Of a stretch of 64,000 bases of DNA, positions 50,874 through 62,922 are shown in pieces; the first letter of the stretch is position 1; each line of letters starts with the position of its first letter. Source of the stretch: Melieria omissa (lineage: Eukaryota; Arthropoda; Insecta; Diptera; Ulidiidae); the NCBI GenBank assembly GCA_963971225.1, contig OZ020267.1:91315648-91379647 (forward strand), read 5' to 3'. The translations under genes and the position numbers were made by a program. The notes under the pieces are model-generated. The model was not told the origin of the DNA. It saw only the letters and a program-made list of their open reading frames with translations, and searched no databases.

Positions 50874-53800
50874 AGCCGCCACCCACGACCTTATGCAGTT
50901 CCTTGAGGACACTGGAGTTGACTTGGCTCTAATTCAGGAACCCTGAATCGTAGGAAACAGGGTTTGTGGGTTAGATTCAGGTCAATTTAGATTGCTTCAT
51001 TCACGCGGTGAAGGTAAGATACGAGCCTGTATTGTGTACAGAAAGTGCATTAATTTGTTTCTTTTGTCTCATTACAGTACTGGTGACCTGTGTGTGGCTG
51101 CATGCGAACGACGCGATGGGCGAGACTTGATCCTGTCGTCCGCATACGTGCCATTCGAAGAGGAGGAACCACCGCCGAAGGAAGTCCGGGACCTTGCTGC
51201 GCACGCCCGATCACGGAGGCTCGACCTTATCATCGGGTGTGATGCCAATGCACACCACATGCTGTGGGGAAGTTCCGACACCAACAGTAGGGGTGAGTCA
51301 ATTTTTGAGTTTCTTCTAGGCTCTAACCTTGTGCTGTGCAATAGAGGCAATACGCCGACTTTCCACAATAGGGTTAGGGAGGAAGTCATAGATATTACCT
51401 TAGTTACCGACTCCAACACTATCTCCGTGGTCGACTGGAAAGTACTGACGGAATGTTCGTTCTCGGACCACAACCGTATAGTCTTTTCAGTGGCCATAGA
51501 GGTTGGATGTCCACAAACTTATAGGAATCCGAGAAAGACTAACTGGCCTAAATTCAGTGCACTAGTTTCTCAGAAACTGGCATCGCGCAAAGCGATCGCT
51601 ACATTCGAGAGAAACAACATTGACAGGTCAGTTGGTCTTCTAACGAAAGTGCTTAACAAGTCTTTTAATGAATCTTGTCCTAAAAGTCGAGCTCCACGGA
51701 AAACCAACGCGGTGTGGTGGACCCCAGAGCTAAGACAACTTAGAACAGATACCAGATGTCTCTTCAATAAGGCTAAACTTAGCCGAACTGAAGAAGACTG
51801 GGAGCCTACAAGGCTAGCTTTAATAAGTTTAAGAAGACTATTAGGGCGGCCAAGCGCGATAATTGGAGGAAGTACTGTGAATCCCTCGACAATGTCAACG
51901 AGGCCGCCAGACTTCGCAAGGTGCTAGCCGGGGCATCACATACTCCTAGCAGCATTACGAAGTCTGACGGCTCGTGGACAGAATCGAGGGAGGAGCTTCT
52001 AGAGACTCTCATGAACACCCACTTTCCCGGCTGCACGAGTGTTGTTGAGACGACCACGCCTCATAGACAGCACTCGTCACGACCGGATGCTTTAGTTCAG
52101 GGGAATATCGATGAGGTCAAAGTGGCATGGGCGATAGACACCTTCAACCCGTACAAATCTCCGGGTCCCGATGGTGTCATTCCGGCTATGCTGCAATGGT
52201 CTAAGGAGGCAGTGGTCAAAGTCTTGGTGCGAATCTTTCGGGAATCTCTCCAACAGGGCTATGTACCACGCGCCTGGAAAGAGGTTAAGGTGGTGTTCAT
52301 CCCCAAGGCGGGGAAGTCAAACCACATCACTGCAAAAGACTACAGACCGATCAGCCTGTCATCGTTCTTTCTTAAGACTTTGGAGAGGCTGGTGGATGTC
52401 TATGTCAGGGGAGTGGCACAGTCCAGGGGACTCTGCAGGACGCAACATGCGTATTGCAGGGAAAAATCTGTAGACAGCGCCTTGCATGAGGTCGTTCAGA
52501 CGATCGAAAAATCGCTGAGCGTCAAGGAGTATACGTTAGCCGCTTTCCTCGATATTGAGGGGGCCTTTAATAACGTCACTCTAGAGGCAATAACCAGTGC
52601 ACTTAGAAAATTCGAAGTGGACGAGAAAGTGGTGAGGTGGACCAGCGATATGCTTAGTAGCAGAAGGGTTCACTCCAGCCTAGGCTCGTGCTCGGTGAGG
52701 AGGTTAACCACAAGGGGCACACCTCAGGGGGGCGTCCTTTCGCCTCTGCTGTGGCTGCTTGTGATAAACAACATCCTCGAGATCTTCGAATCCAGGAGGC
52801 TGCGAGTAGTAGCATATGCGGACGACGTCACTATCCTGATCCCTGGAAAATTTCTCTCCACCATCAGTGATCTCATGCAGTCTGCCTTAGAAGAACTCTC
52901 TAGGTGGGCAGAGCATAACGGTCTAGGAGTTAACCCCTCAAAGACGGTTATGGTACTGTTCACCCGGAGATACAAAATACCGGAGTGTAGGCTGCCGAAA
53001 CTCAGCGGCATCATTATCACCCTCTCACCCGAGGTGAAATACCTTGGCACCACACTCGACTCCAAGCTTTCTTGGAGACGCAACGTGGAAGAGCGGGCGA
53101 AGAAGAGCCTGAATGCCTTCGACGTCTGTCAGAAGGCCTTCGGGAAAAAGTGGGGATTGCGGCCGAGCATTGTCCACTGGATGTATACAGCGATCATTCG
53201 GCCGATCTTATGTTACGGAGCCATTGTCTGGTGGCCGGCTACGGACACCAGGTCCTTGGCGACGCAACTGATGAAGGTGCAGAGACTGGCGGCTATGGGA
53301 ATAGCAGGAACCGTCAAAAGCACCCCCCAGGCAGGCCTAGAGATGATTCTACATCTCCACCCAATAGAGCAGTTCATTAAGTGCTGTGCCGCTAAAGGCG
53401 CTCTCAGGCTGAGAGAGGCCAACTTGTGGAAAGAGCACGCTTATGGACACTCTGGGATCCTAAGGTCATTTACGAGGCCAGGTACGGTACATCAATGAGA
53501 TTCCTGTACGGACTATCTGATTCCATACCTGGATTTTGAGTCGCGCGCACTTACCTCCTTTCCCTCATGGGAAGAATGGGGACTTACAAGTGTGACAAGA
53601 GACGCCTCCATCACCATCTTCACAGATGGTTTCAAGATGGAGGAAGGTACAGGAGCTGGTCTCCACTCAGATGTACTAGGGGCTCAACGGTCTTTCAGAC
53701 TCCCGGACCTCTGTAGCATCTTTCAGGCGGAGATTTACGCAATCTGGAAAGCTGCTGAATTAATCCGCGACAGCGGATTATCACCCACGAATATCACAAT

Positions 53801-54455
53801 CTGTGTGGATAGTCAGGCAGCCCTTAAAGCGCTGGAATCAGCGACTGTGAAATCAAAGGTAGTGCAGAGTTGTCGCACTGCACTTCGCGGCATCGGACAT
53901 CATCGAGTCACTCTCTACTGGGTTCCGGGCCACTCTGGAGTAGCAGGAAACGAGGCAGCGGATGAGATGGCAAGAAAGGGGGTCGCCCTGCCTCTCACCG
54001 AAGTGGATAACTCTGTGCTCCCTCCGATATCTGCCCTGTATTTGCGTATTGACAGGTTGAGCAAAACTTACATCGAGTCCTCATGATGGAGCAAAACTGA
54101 TTGCAGTACCTGCCGGGCAATATGGCCTTCCCTTTCCGTGAGGAAAACACGATTTGTACTGTCCCTGAGTCGAACCTCTATTAGGCAGCTTGTTGGAGTC
54201 ATTACTGGACACTGCGCCATTGGATCTATGCTGGTCAAATGGTGCCTCTCGTCCAGTGATGTCTGCAGAAGCTGTGGAGATGAGGAAGAAGTGGAAACGA
54301 TCCAACACTACCTGTGCCACTGCCCGGCTCTGCAGGAACGCCGACTCCCTACCTTGGGGTCAAGGTTCCTGGTAGACTTGGCCTGCGCAGCAGTAGTTGA
54401 AATATCGGATCTACTCTCCTTCATCAAGAGGTCGAATAGGTTTGCCCCGAACTGA
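50860..54455 (+). pseudogene. Loa/I-type LINE ORF2 (EN-RT-RNase H), inactivated
   Basis: Begins ATG at 50860, overlapping ORF1. Endonuclease motifs: ALIQEP near 50925, GCDANAHHMLWGS near 51240 and SFSDHN near 51460. RT: SPGPDGVIPAML near 52165, IEGAFNN near 52560, RGTPQGGVLSPLLW near 52715 and catalytic YADD near 52820. RNase H: FTDGFKMEEGTGAG near 53620 and VDSQAAL near 53810, ending WVPGHSGVAGNEAAD near 53930. A C-x2-C...H-x3-C segment (CRSCGDEEEVETIQHYLCHC) follows near 54270. Disabling changes: TGA at 50944-50946 where Trp is expected after QEP, a frameshift near 51813, TGA at 53496-53498 and TGA at 54084-54086. The RT style (PISLSSFFLKTLERLVD, HFPGC) recalls the Loa clade. Confidence 0.85.
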
Positions 54456-54575
54456 GAGCCACTGGTTAGCTCCGGAATCTTCCATGAAGGGATTCACAAT
54501 GGGCCATTTTGGCCTCCGAGTGGAAGTGCTGCCCTTGGGACGCACACACCCTTCCCTACCTAACCTAACCTAACC

Positions 54576-57500
54576 TTCGCCTTATCGCTGACCAGTTTGG
54601 TGCGGCTCCTTATAAACAGGTGAATTTCCTCCAGTTCCGCCCGCTTATTGGCCACGTAGTCCGTCTTAGCGCCTCCCGTCGTGCTGACTACCCCGAACTT
54701 CAAGTCAGCGGGTAACCGCAACTCTGTGCCGAATACTGCTCGGGCTGGAGTGAGTGATGTCGTGTCGTGCGGGGCTGACCTATACGCCATCAGGAACAGG
54801 GGGATATGCGTGTCCCAATCCTTTTGATTCCTGCCTACCACTTTCCGCAGGTATTCCTCCAGCGTCCGGTTAAAGCGTTCGACCATGCCGTCGGACTGTG
54901 GGTGCGAAGGCGTGGTACGAGTTTTCTTTATCCCCAGCAGCTCACACCCTTCCTTGAATACCGCAGACTCGAAATTCCGGCCTTGATCTGAGTGCAACTC
55001 CAACGGAACTCCGAACCTGGCTACCCAGTTGTTTACCAGCTTTTCCGAGATCGTAGTGGCCTCCTGGTTAGGAATAGGGTACACTTCGGGCCATTTGCTG
55101 AAGTAATCCATTACAACCAGCACATATTTGTTGCCTTGACTGCTAGTTGGGAATGGGCCGGCGACGTCCATAGCAATCCGCTCGAAGGGCGCTCCCACGT
55201 TGTACTGCTGCATGCGGCCTCGAGATTTTCTTGTCGGCCCTTTCGCGGCTGAACATCGGCAGCTCCTAATCCACTCGGCTACAGACTCCTGACAACCTAC
55301 CCAGTAGAATCGTCTTTTTATTTTGGCGACGGTTTTGGTGATACCCAGGTGCCCTCCACTGGAGTCGTTATGGTATGCCTCGATGACCTCGTTGATTCTG
55401 CATTTCGGCACTACCATTAGAGAGTTGCTGATCCGACCATCCGCGCTCTCCCATTCGCGGTACAGGCATCCTTCTGTCAGTCGCAGACTTTTCCACTGTG
55501 CCCAGTAAGCCTTAGCGATTGGGCTTTCACCGGCCATCTCCTGCCAGTCTGGACGTGCGCCTTGCTCCTTGCCTTCGACGATTTTCGCAAGATCCGCATC
55601 CTCACGCTGGTCTTTTTGTAGCCTCTCCGCAGACCACTCTTCCTCTGGCATGACGCTGACCAACCGGACGTCCACTATCTGTTCTTTGCTTTCGGCTCGC
55701 GAGCATTGCCTGCATTCAACTTTGCACGGACGGCGGGACAAGGCATCGGTATTTCCATGGTTACTGCCCTTGCGATGCTCTATCGTGTAGTCGTAGCTCT
55801 GCAGTCGCTCGATCCACCGCGCCAATTGCCCTTCAGGATCTTTAAAGTTCAGGAGCCATCTCAATGCCGCATGATCTGTGCGCAGGCGAAACCTTTGTCC
55901 ATACAGATATTTTTGGAAGTGTTTCACGCAGTCCAATACCGCCAGCAGTTCCCTCCGTGTCACACAGTAATTGCGTTCCGGTTTCGATAAAACCCTACTG
56001 TAGTACGCTATCACCTGTTCCTGGCCGTCTACTATCTGTGATAGCACACCGCCAATACTATTCCCGCTTGCATCTGTATCCAACACAAACATCTCCCCAG
56101 GCACGGGGAAGGCCAGAATTGGAGCACTGCACAGTTTTTCCTTTAGACGTGCAAAAGTCTGTTCCTGCTCCTCGTTCCACTCGAAAACTTGGTTCTTTTT
56201 CGTCAGTTTGTGCAGGCTGCTGGCTATGTTCGCGAATCCCGGAACAAATCGGCGGTAGTATGTGCACAGGCCCAGGAAACTGCGGAGTTCGTGTAGATTG
56301 CGTGGCCGGGGCCACTCCTTCACCGCCGTGATTTTGCCTTCATCCGTATGTACTCCGCGGGCGGAAACCGTATGACCCAGATACTTGACCTCGTTTTGGA
56401 ACAACGAGCACTTCTTTGGGTTGAGTTTAAGCCCAGCTTTTTGTATCCGCTCAAATACCTCCTTCAGCTTTCCCAGGTGGTCCTCGAAGCTTTCACCCAT
56501 TACGATTATGTCGTCGAGGTACTCCAGACACGTCCGCCAATGCAGCCCTTTTAGCACGCGTTCCATTAGCCGCTCGAATGTCGCTGGTGCGTTGCAGAGT
56601 CCAAACGGCATGACGGTGAACTGCCACAAACCATCGCCAACACTGAAAGCCGTTTTCTCCTTGTCCTTGTCTGCAAGCTCTACCTGCCAATAGCCGCCGC
56701 GTAAGTCGAGCGTGGAGAACCACTGCGTGCCTGACAGTGTGTCCAGGGTGTCATCGATCCGAGGTAGTGGATAACTGTCCTTCTTGGTCACATCATTGAG
56801 CTTCGGATAGTCCACACAAAACCGGGTACCGCCATCTTTTTTCTTGACTAGCACGACCGGCGAGCACCATGGGCTCGAAGAAGGCTCTATGACCTTGTCT
56901 TTCCGCATGTTCTCGATCCAATTTGTGACCTCCTCCCTCTTGACCAGCGGAACTCGTCTTGGCGGTTGGCGAAACGGTTTTGCACTTCCAGTGTCGATGT
57001 TGTGCTTCACTATGGCTGTTCTTCCGCCTGCTTCCGCCGCAAATATTGACCCATAGTGCTGCAGGAGTGACCTCGCCTTCTGTTTCTGCTTGGCCGTCAA
57101 CTCGCTGCTCCACTGGTTCTCCTGCGGTATGGCGTCCATGTTAAAACCGCTCTTCTTATTACCTCCAGGCGGGCTACTCTCGCAATTGACCACTGCTACA
57201 GCTTCCTTACACTCGCCAATTACCTCATCTTTCCCGACATATCTGGGTGCATTCAGGGGGTTCAGTATTCTGACTGGTATTCTGCCATTTTTAGGTTCCA
57301 CTAATGTACGTCCGATGATGATGTTGTCGTGTCCTTGTTTCGGTGCTTCTACTACCCACAGCCGACTCGTCCCATCGTCCTCGTCCACCTTTGCCCACAC
57401 AATCGCCTCAGAATTCGCTGGTATCCTCCTGTGTTGACACGATACAACCTTCCTTACCGCCACGCTTCGCTCATAGCCGGTGTGCAGCGGGAATTCAACG

Positions 57501-57789
57501 TTGGCATATCTCAGCACATTTTCCTTCAGGTCCAGCGTAAAACCGTGCCTAATCATGAAATCCACGCCGATAATCACGTCGTCCATTATATCCGCGACGA
57601 TGAACTCATGTTCCAGGCTGCTGGTGCCGATAGCAATCGTTTTTGTAACTTTCCCTCTCACCGGCGCGCGTTCGCCAGTTGCAGTCCGCAGCTGTTCTTA
57701 TGCAGCTTCCTTTTTATGATCGAATATGACGCTCCAGTATCCAGTGTCAACACGAACAACTTTCCATCTATCCTTCCTTCAATTGTCAA
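54576..57789 (-). pseudogene. pol: B4 pol, main part, frameshifted
   Basis: Same domains as B1 pol. The protease DTG motif (near 57740) survives, but about 22 nt are missing just after it (near 57697), shifting the frame; 57661-54589 is then open for over 1000 codons through RT, RNase H and most of integrase. In RT the segment before YLDD reads CLEYLDD. In the integrase zinc segment the CDRC of B1 has lost its Asp and reads CRC, altering the cysteine spacing. The C-terminus is displaced to 47976-48256 by the LINE. Confidence 0.88.
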
Positions 57790-57878
57790 GCTGCTGGGCT
57801 GTCGTTTCAGCTGTGAGACAAGGACGGTGGGGCGGCAGATTGTGGGGATCAGCTCACGCCCGTTTGGGCTGACCCGTT

Positions 57879-59257
57879 TTAGTTTAACGACTCGCCGTCC
57901 TCAGCCCTGCGATTGTTGGCTGGTTCGATTGTCAGTATTCCTCGCTTCAGGCGATTGCGATCGGGAACGGGAACGCCTCTTCCTTTGGCGGCAGTCTCGT
58001 GATATGTGGCTCTGCTTGCCACATATCCAGCAGACAACTTTTAGAGGAGACCACTCGTGGCCTGCCCGGTATCTCAGAGCTTATGGCCTGGATCGGAATG
58101 TCGTTGTCCGCCTGAATCTGGCGTATCCTTGCAGGTGCATACCGAGTGCTCCCAATCCATGCCGCTTCATATGTCATCGCGCTGGTCACCGTCTCCTTAA
58201 GTGTCGGCTTGCCCATCATCAACGCACTGCGACGTGTTTCTGGATCATGAAAACCTTCAAGTTGTACTTGAAACGACTCAATCTTCATCCTCTCGAGATC
58301 ATCAGCACCAAATTTTGGGTAACACAACTGTACGAGCCGCTCAATGTCTGCTGCATATGTCTGCAGCGCCTCGTTGGATCTTTGCCTGCGGTTCTTCAGC
58401 TCACAGTAGTATAGCGCATGGTTGTGCTCGTTGCTATACTTCGCTGCTAATGCTCTCAGGATGGCACCGTAATCACTTCTTAAACATTCTGGAACTGATT
58501 TGATTACCTCCGCCGCAGGACCTTTCAGCGCCAGTGCCAACCTCCGACCTTTCCTGATATCTGTCCACTGATTTTCCAAAGCAGCCAAGTCGAATTGCAA
58601 TTTAAATGTGTCGAACGGCGCAGCACCATCATAAGTAGGCACTTCTGTTCTGGCAGCAAAACCGTCCTGAACCGGTGGCAAACATTCTCGTGGCTGTACC
58701 TCTCGAAGTCGTTCGTCTATCTTTCTGTGCATCGAATCTTCCAGACTGTCAACTCGTTTGTTCAAGGACTCATCCAGGTTGTCAACTCGTTTGTCCCAAT
58801 TGTCCATGCGCGTCTCAAGATGCTCAACTTTCCCGTTCAGCCTATTGGAAATTTCCTCTACCTTCTGCTCTATGCGCGCAGAATTTTTCTCAACTTTTGC
58901 CGAAATTTCAAGATTCGTCGTTTCCACCTTCGCTGCCATTTCTCGATTCGCCGTTTCCATTTGCGCCGACATGCCTTTGAGTGCAGCCATTAGTTGGCTC
59001 ATGTGCAATGCTTGTATTGGCGCATCCGCTGCAGCTGTACTCTGTAGCGAAGCAGCACTCGCAGGCGACTCCTCCACCTTGGCCGACGCCTCTAGTTCTT
59101 GCGCTCCGAACTCGTGCACAGTCGAATCGACGCCTCGTGCCTCACATGCTTCTCGCAAGCGCAACTGCAATTCCACCTTTCCGCCAGCAGTCGGCGAATT
59201 CCAGGCAGCCAGCTCCTTCTTCAGCTGGTCCACCTTCAGCAGCTCGAGTTTAACCAT
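57879..59257 (-). pseudogene. gag: B4 gag, shortened coiled coil and broken CCHC
   Basis: SAP-like N-terminus retained (KLELLKVDQLKKELAAWNSP). The coiled coil is much shorter than in B1, with several heptad units missing. The capsid-like region is intact. One extra A in the run at about 58030-58033 shifts the frame just before the CCHC knuckle, giving an abnormal C-terminus ending near 57947. The GTTAAAC TAA gag end is still readable at 57879-57888 in the original frame. Confidence 0.88.
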
Positions 59258-59337
59258 GTCCGTGCTTTTATAATTTTATTTATTTAGTTTTTTCTTGTTT
59301 ATTTTCAATTTTCCACAATCCCACTTCTGACACCAAA

Positions 59338-59762
59338 TGTTACGAATACTACGTCTAGTGGGCTGTTACGTATCACTGGATTGTGCAATTTGAAAATGAA
59401 ACAACTTTAATTATTCCAACGCAGCCAATTCAAAACCAACAGTCACTTTATTATTCACAGTTTTACACTTTACTGTTCGTACACTTAAGTATTTGCTTAA
59501 TTACTCCGTGTGGCAACTTCACTTGTCAAAACCAGACTGACTCGCTGCGCCGCATCCGGCTGCCTTTTATAGTTGTCAGGCCATCGCACAGATCGTTCTC
59601 GCACATTCCCGAGTGGACTAAAGGTTACCCTGATGATCGCGACCATCGTTGCCAGATTGGACTACAAGTTATTATCGCGGCCGTCGTTGCCACATTGAAT
59701 TATAGCACGGCGCGAAGCGGCAGGGTTGCTTTCCACAGCGACAGACCTGTCTTATCGTTACA
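59338..59762 (-). repeat. B4 5' LTR
   Basis: 425 bp, TGTTACG...CGTTACA on the plus strand, followed on the gag side by the Leu-type primer-binding site (59318-59335, minus strand). Adjacent ATAT at 59763-59766 is the outer target duplication. Confidence 0.9.
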
Positions 59763-59905
59763 ATATTCAAGTGCAGGTGGTTCAAGGAACACCATCTATC
59801 AAGAGCATTGAGATCGTTCTGAATGTCATAACAATCTGTGGTATTATTATTTTAAGGAACAACTTGACGTCATCGGCAAACATCAAGCACTTAACAAACT
59901 TGAAG
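59763..59905 (-). pseudogene. LINE reverse transcriptase, catalytic part (segment 1 of 3)
   Basis: Minus strand reads DLPNHFKFVKCLMFADDVKLF, containing the RT catalytic box FADD, then in a shifted frame IQNDLNALDRWCSLNHLHLN, which continues into 46527-46504 and 40425-39742. A frameshift lies near 59835. Upstream similarity fades by about 59925, so the LINE is 5' truncated or decayed there. Confidence 0.8.
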
Positions 59906-59925
59906 TGATTTGGAAGGTCTTTTGT

Positions 59926-61830
59926 CATGTCATGTCAAATTCGTTTGTGTTTGCATTTGAAAATGTGAACGTTTCGCCCCGTAATCGCTTGCCGAAACCG
60001 CGTGTTTTTTCATTGATGTGTAGCGATAGACGTGCCACAAGTTTTTTAATACTGATACAGGATACCAATCCTAAAGTTTCCCTGTTTTCGAATAACATTT
60101 GTTCACTCTGAAAATATGACGTCAAATCGTATTTGAATATCAAAGTGAGAACAACATGTCAGTCGACTGACACCGAAATTTTACTTCAATCGATGGCAAA
60201 CCTTGTCATAAGTATTTTTCGTCAGTTTTTGCCGTGCAATGAGAACGCATTTGACGCACATGACATATATGGCAGTGTTTGTCGTCAGTGAATATGACAT
60301 AGTCAGAACGAAGCATTAGTCAGTTTCATCATAAAGAAAGTATCATACATCACATTTTATTTGCAAATATCATAAGAATACATCAAATTTATTAAAAACA
60401 AATTTCAGATACCCTTTTGTTACAATACATAGTACTTGATTGCGTAAGTATCCTATTCAAGTCTAACAGACATAAGTACTTTCTAACTGTAACTTCCGGG
60501 ATTCGGGTGTAACCAAAAAACCTATCATTTGGTTTATGTTATTTAAATTTAATGAATATTTTTGCATTATAATACTTCGTGAAATAATATATTCGCTATC
60601 TGCATTCGCATTTTTTTTAAGATTTTAATTGGATGAGAATAGCAACAAAACCAAAACATAAAAATTCAAAAGTTGGAACATAGCAACATCTTTTTTTTTG
60701 TAGTAAGCTCGAAGCGCGAGAGAGTAAGCGCGAATTGATGTATACCCAGCGGGAAAAATAATGTATAGGAATGCATATTTGCTTGCAAGCTATGCATTAC
60801 AACATGCATGCATTTTCTCACGGTGATGTCCTACGAAATGTAATGCTTCCCTTTTTTGCATTACCTGGGAGTATATGAAGACATGCATCCCAAAAACATG
60901 TACGGTTTCATAATTCGCCTAGCATGTAGGAAATCGTACATTACTCGGTAATGCATAAAATGATCTACCAAAAACCTTTACACTCAAAATAAAATGTTTG
61001 TTGTTTTGCTTTATGTTAGTTTTTATTTTTAAAGTAATTGAAGTTAAGCACAAATTAAAAAACTAAAATACACTCACTTCAACAACATCCCTTGCTTCTT
61101 TGTTGGCCTTTGGACAGGCATTCTGAAAAAGGAAAATAACTCAATATTAAAAAAATACAGTAAACAAAGTTGTTTTGTAAATTCATACTTACCAAAGTTG
61201 CTTTGAATATTTTTGTGAATATTTCTTGTTTCGGTTAATCCACGGGGCTTCGTGATGTTCGTATGAAAACGCTGGGAGCTGCTAAAGATAAAAGATAAAG
61301 ATTAAAAAAGATTAATGAAATTAATTGTCTTTGCAAATGAAACTTTATTAAAACTCACCTCGTTTGATGCAACAATCCGCGCACTTGCTGTCTCAACGAT
61401 TTTTTTTATCAGAACTGAAGTTATTTTTCCGAAAATCAATAGAAGCGACCTTTTCAAAGAAACAGTTTCTTATTCTAAGAAAGATTGCGCCGATCTCTCA
61501 GAATTTCTTCGGAATTTTCTATATCTTTGGTATTAAAAACAAAGCACAATTAGAAGAACCGATAGCTATGCATTACACCCTCGCTTACGTGGTAATATAT
61601 GTTTTCTATTTGGGGTTTTCATATACGATATTGTACACGCATAGATTCTATGGTTTTGGGCTTTATTCTCATTTCGACAACAACACGCAATGTTGTTGCT
61701 TTCCGCAGCAAGCCAGCTTGGCTTGCTGCTCGTGCACATTGAAATGGTGGTTGATTTGGCAAAGCGATCGCCAAGGCAAATTCAATAGGTAGTTGCAGCA
61801 CCAGAACTGATTAAACTTTTTGCTTTGATA
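59926..61830. other. Unassigned DNA, possible spliced remnant on the minus strand
   Basis: 60292-60310 is an exact inverted match to 39376-39394. 60720-60960 is rich in ATGCAT/GCATGC words. On the minus strand, consensus splice sites are spaced like small exons near 61380-61350, 61277-61194 and 61122-61078, with codons reading KQEIFTKIFKATL and NACPKANKEARDVVE across the second junction but a stop upstream in the same frame. No gene is called. Confidence 0.4.
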
Positions 61831-61883
61831 ACACAGTACAACAGTAAAAAAAACCCGCGGAGTTTCTCAACTGTTCCTTATAT

Positions 61884-62922
61884 TTGCTACAATGTTGTGC
61901 TAATTACACAGTACAATTTTGCGGTTTTCAAAAAACCCGCGGAGTTTCTCAACTGTTCCTTATATTTTCGGAGTCGCTGAACCCGAATATGTAATTATTT
62001 TTTTCAGGTCACCTCTAGTTTGGGTTTTACAGGGTCTTGAAGTTACAAGCTACACCCCAATTACAAAAATTAATTTAAATGGTTGAACTTATCCTGGTCT
62101 AACAATATTGGTATCAAAAGAAAGAGAATTATGTCTCCAACTCAAATCAAATAATTTTGTTGTAATTATCCTGGCGAAAGGATATAAAAATGTCCTTTTA
62201 AGAATGTATGCTTAAGTATCCTGGAAGTTTTTCTACAAAAAAAATTGAAAAAAATATATTATAAAACCCTTACCATGCACCAACACATTGTGAAATTTCA
62301 TGAACTAGAGGTGACCTAAAAAAACAAATTACATATTCGTAATCAGCGGCTCCGGAATTATAAGGAGCAGTTCAGAAACTGGGCGGGTTTTGTGAAGAGC
62401 TGAAATTGTTTGCACTGTGAAAAATTTTGGAATAATTTAAGTTTTTGAGTTGAAATAAACTTCAACCAGTTTTTTCAGCTGAACCAATGGACTGATTAAC
62501 ATGAAATTTCACAATGTGTTGGTGAATGGTAAGGGTTTTATAATATATTTTTTTCAATTTTTTTTGTAGAAAAACTTCCAGGATACTTAAGCATACATTC
62601 TTAAAAGAACATTTTTATATCCTTTCGCCAGGATAATTACAACAAAATTATTTGATTTGAGTTGGAGACATAATTCTCTTTCTTTTGATACTAATATTGT
62701 TAGACCAGGATAAGTTCAACCATTTAAATTAATTTTTGTAATTGGGGTGTAGCTTGTAACTTCAAGACCCTGTAAAACCCAAACTAGAGGTGACCTGAAA
62801 AAAATAATTACATATTCGGGTTCAGCGACTCCGAAAATATAAGGAACAGTTGAGAAACTCCGCGGGTTTTTTGAAAACCGCAAAATTGTTGTACTGTGTA
62901 ATTAGCACAACATTGTAGCAAT
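61884..62922. repeat. Long inverted repeat (hairpin), about 420-bp arms
   Basis: 61884-62302 and 62500-62922 are nearly perfect reverse complements, with a 197-bp spacer. CACAGTAC-type ends followed by A(CAA)TTTTGCGG occur at 61907 and, inverted, ending at 62899. Diverged copies of the same end lie at 61832 (direct) and 62303-62419 (inverted, ending GCACTGTG). This looks like a long-TIR foldback transposon that has partly duplicated on itself. No ORF. Confidence 0.85.

Larger units (their letters stand above)
48257..54575 (+). mobile_element. Loa/I-type LINE with RNase H, inserted in B4 pol
   Basis: Flanked by a perfect 13-bp duplication TTCGCCTTATCGC (48244-48256 and 54576-54588). About 5.6 kb after removing a nested MITE. 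ORF1 and ORF2 overlap by 14 nt. ORF2 has endonuclease, RT, RNase H and a terminal zinc-knuckle-like segment, the plan of the I/Loa superclade. The 3' end is a tail of CCTAA repeats (54557-54575), not poly(A). Full length but decayed by a frameshift and several stops. Confidence 0.88.
46528..59762 (-). mobile_element. Element B4, decayed Ty3/gypsy copy with two nested insertions
   Basis: Minus-strand copy of element B bounded by TGTTACG (46528) and CGTTACA (59762) with ATAT on both sides (46524-46527, 59763-59766). Its 3' LTR is split by a 1-kb retroposed SINE unit (46578-47577) and its pol by a Loa/I-type LINE (48257-54575). Gag and pol each carry small disabling indels. It is older than B1 but inserted into the same LINE. 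Confidence 0.9.

Noticed and set aside
54557..54575. Genuine telomeric repeat array
   Set aside because: Only about three CCTAA units, placed exactly at a LINE 3' end and followed at once by the target duplication.
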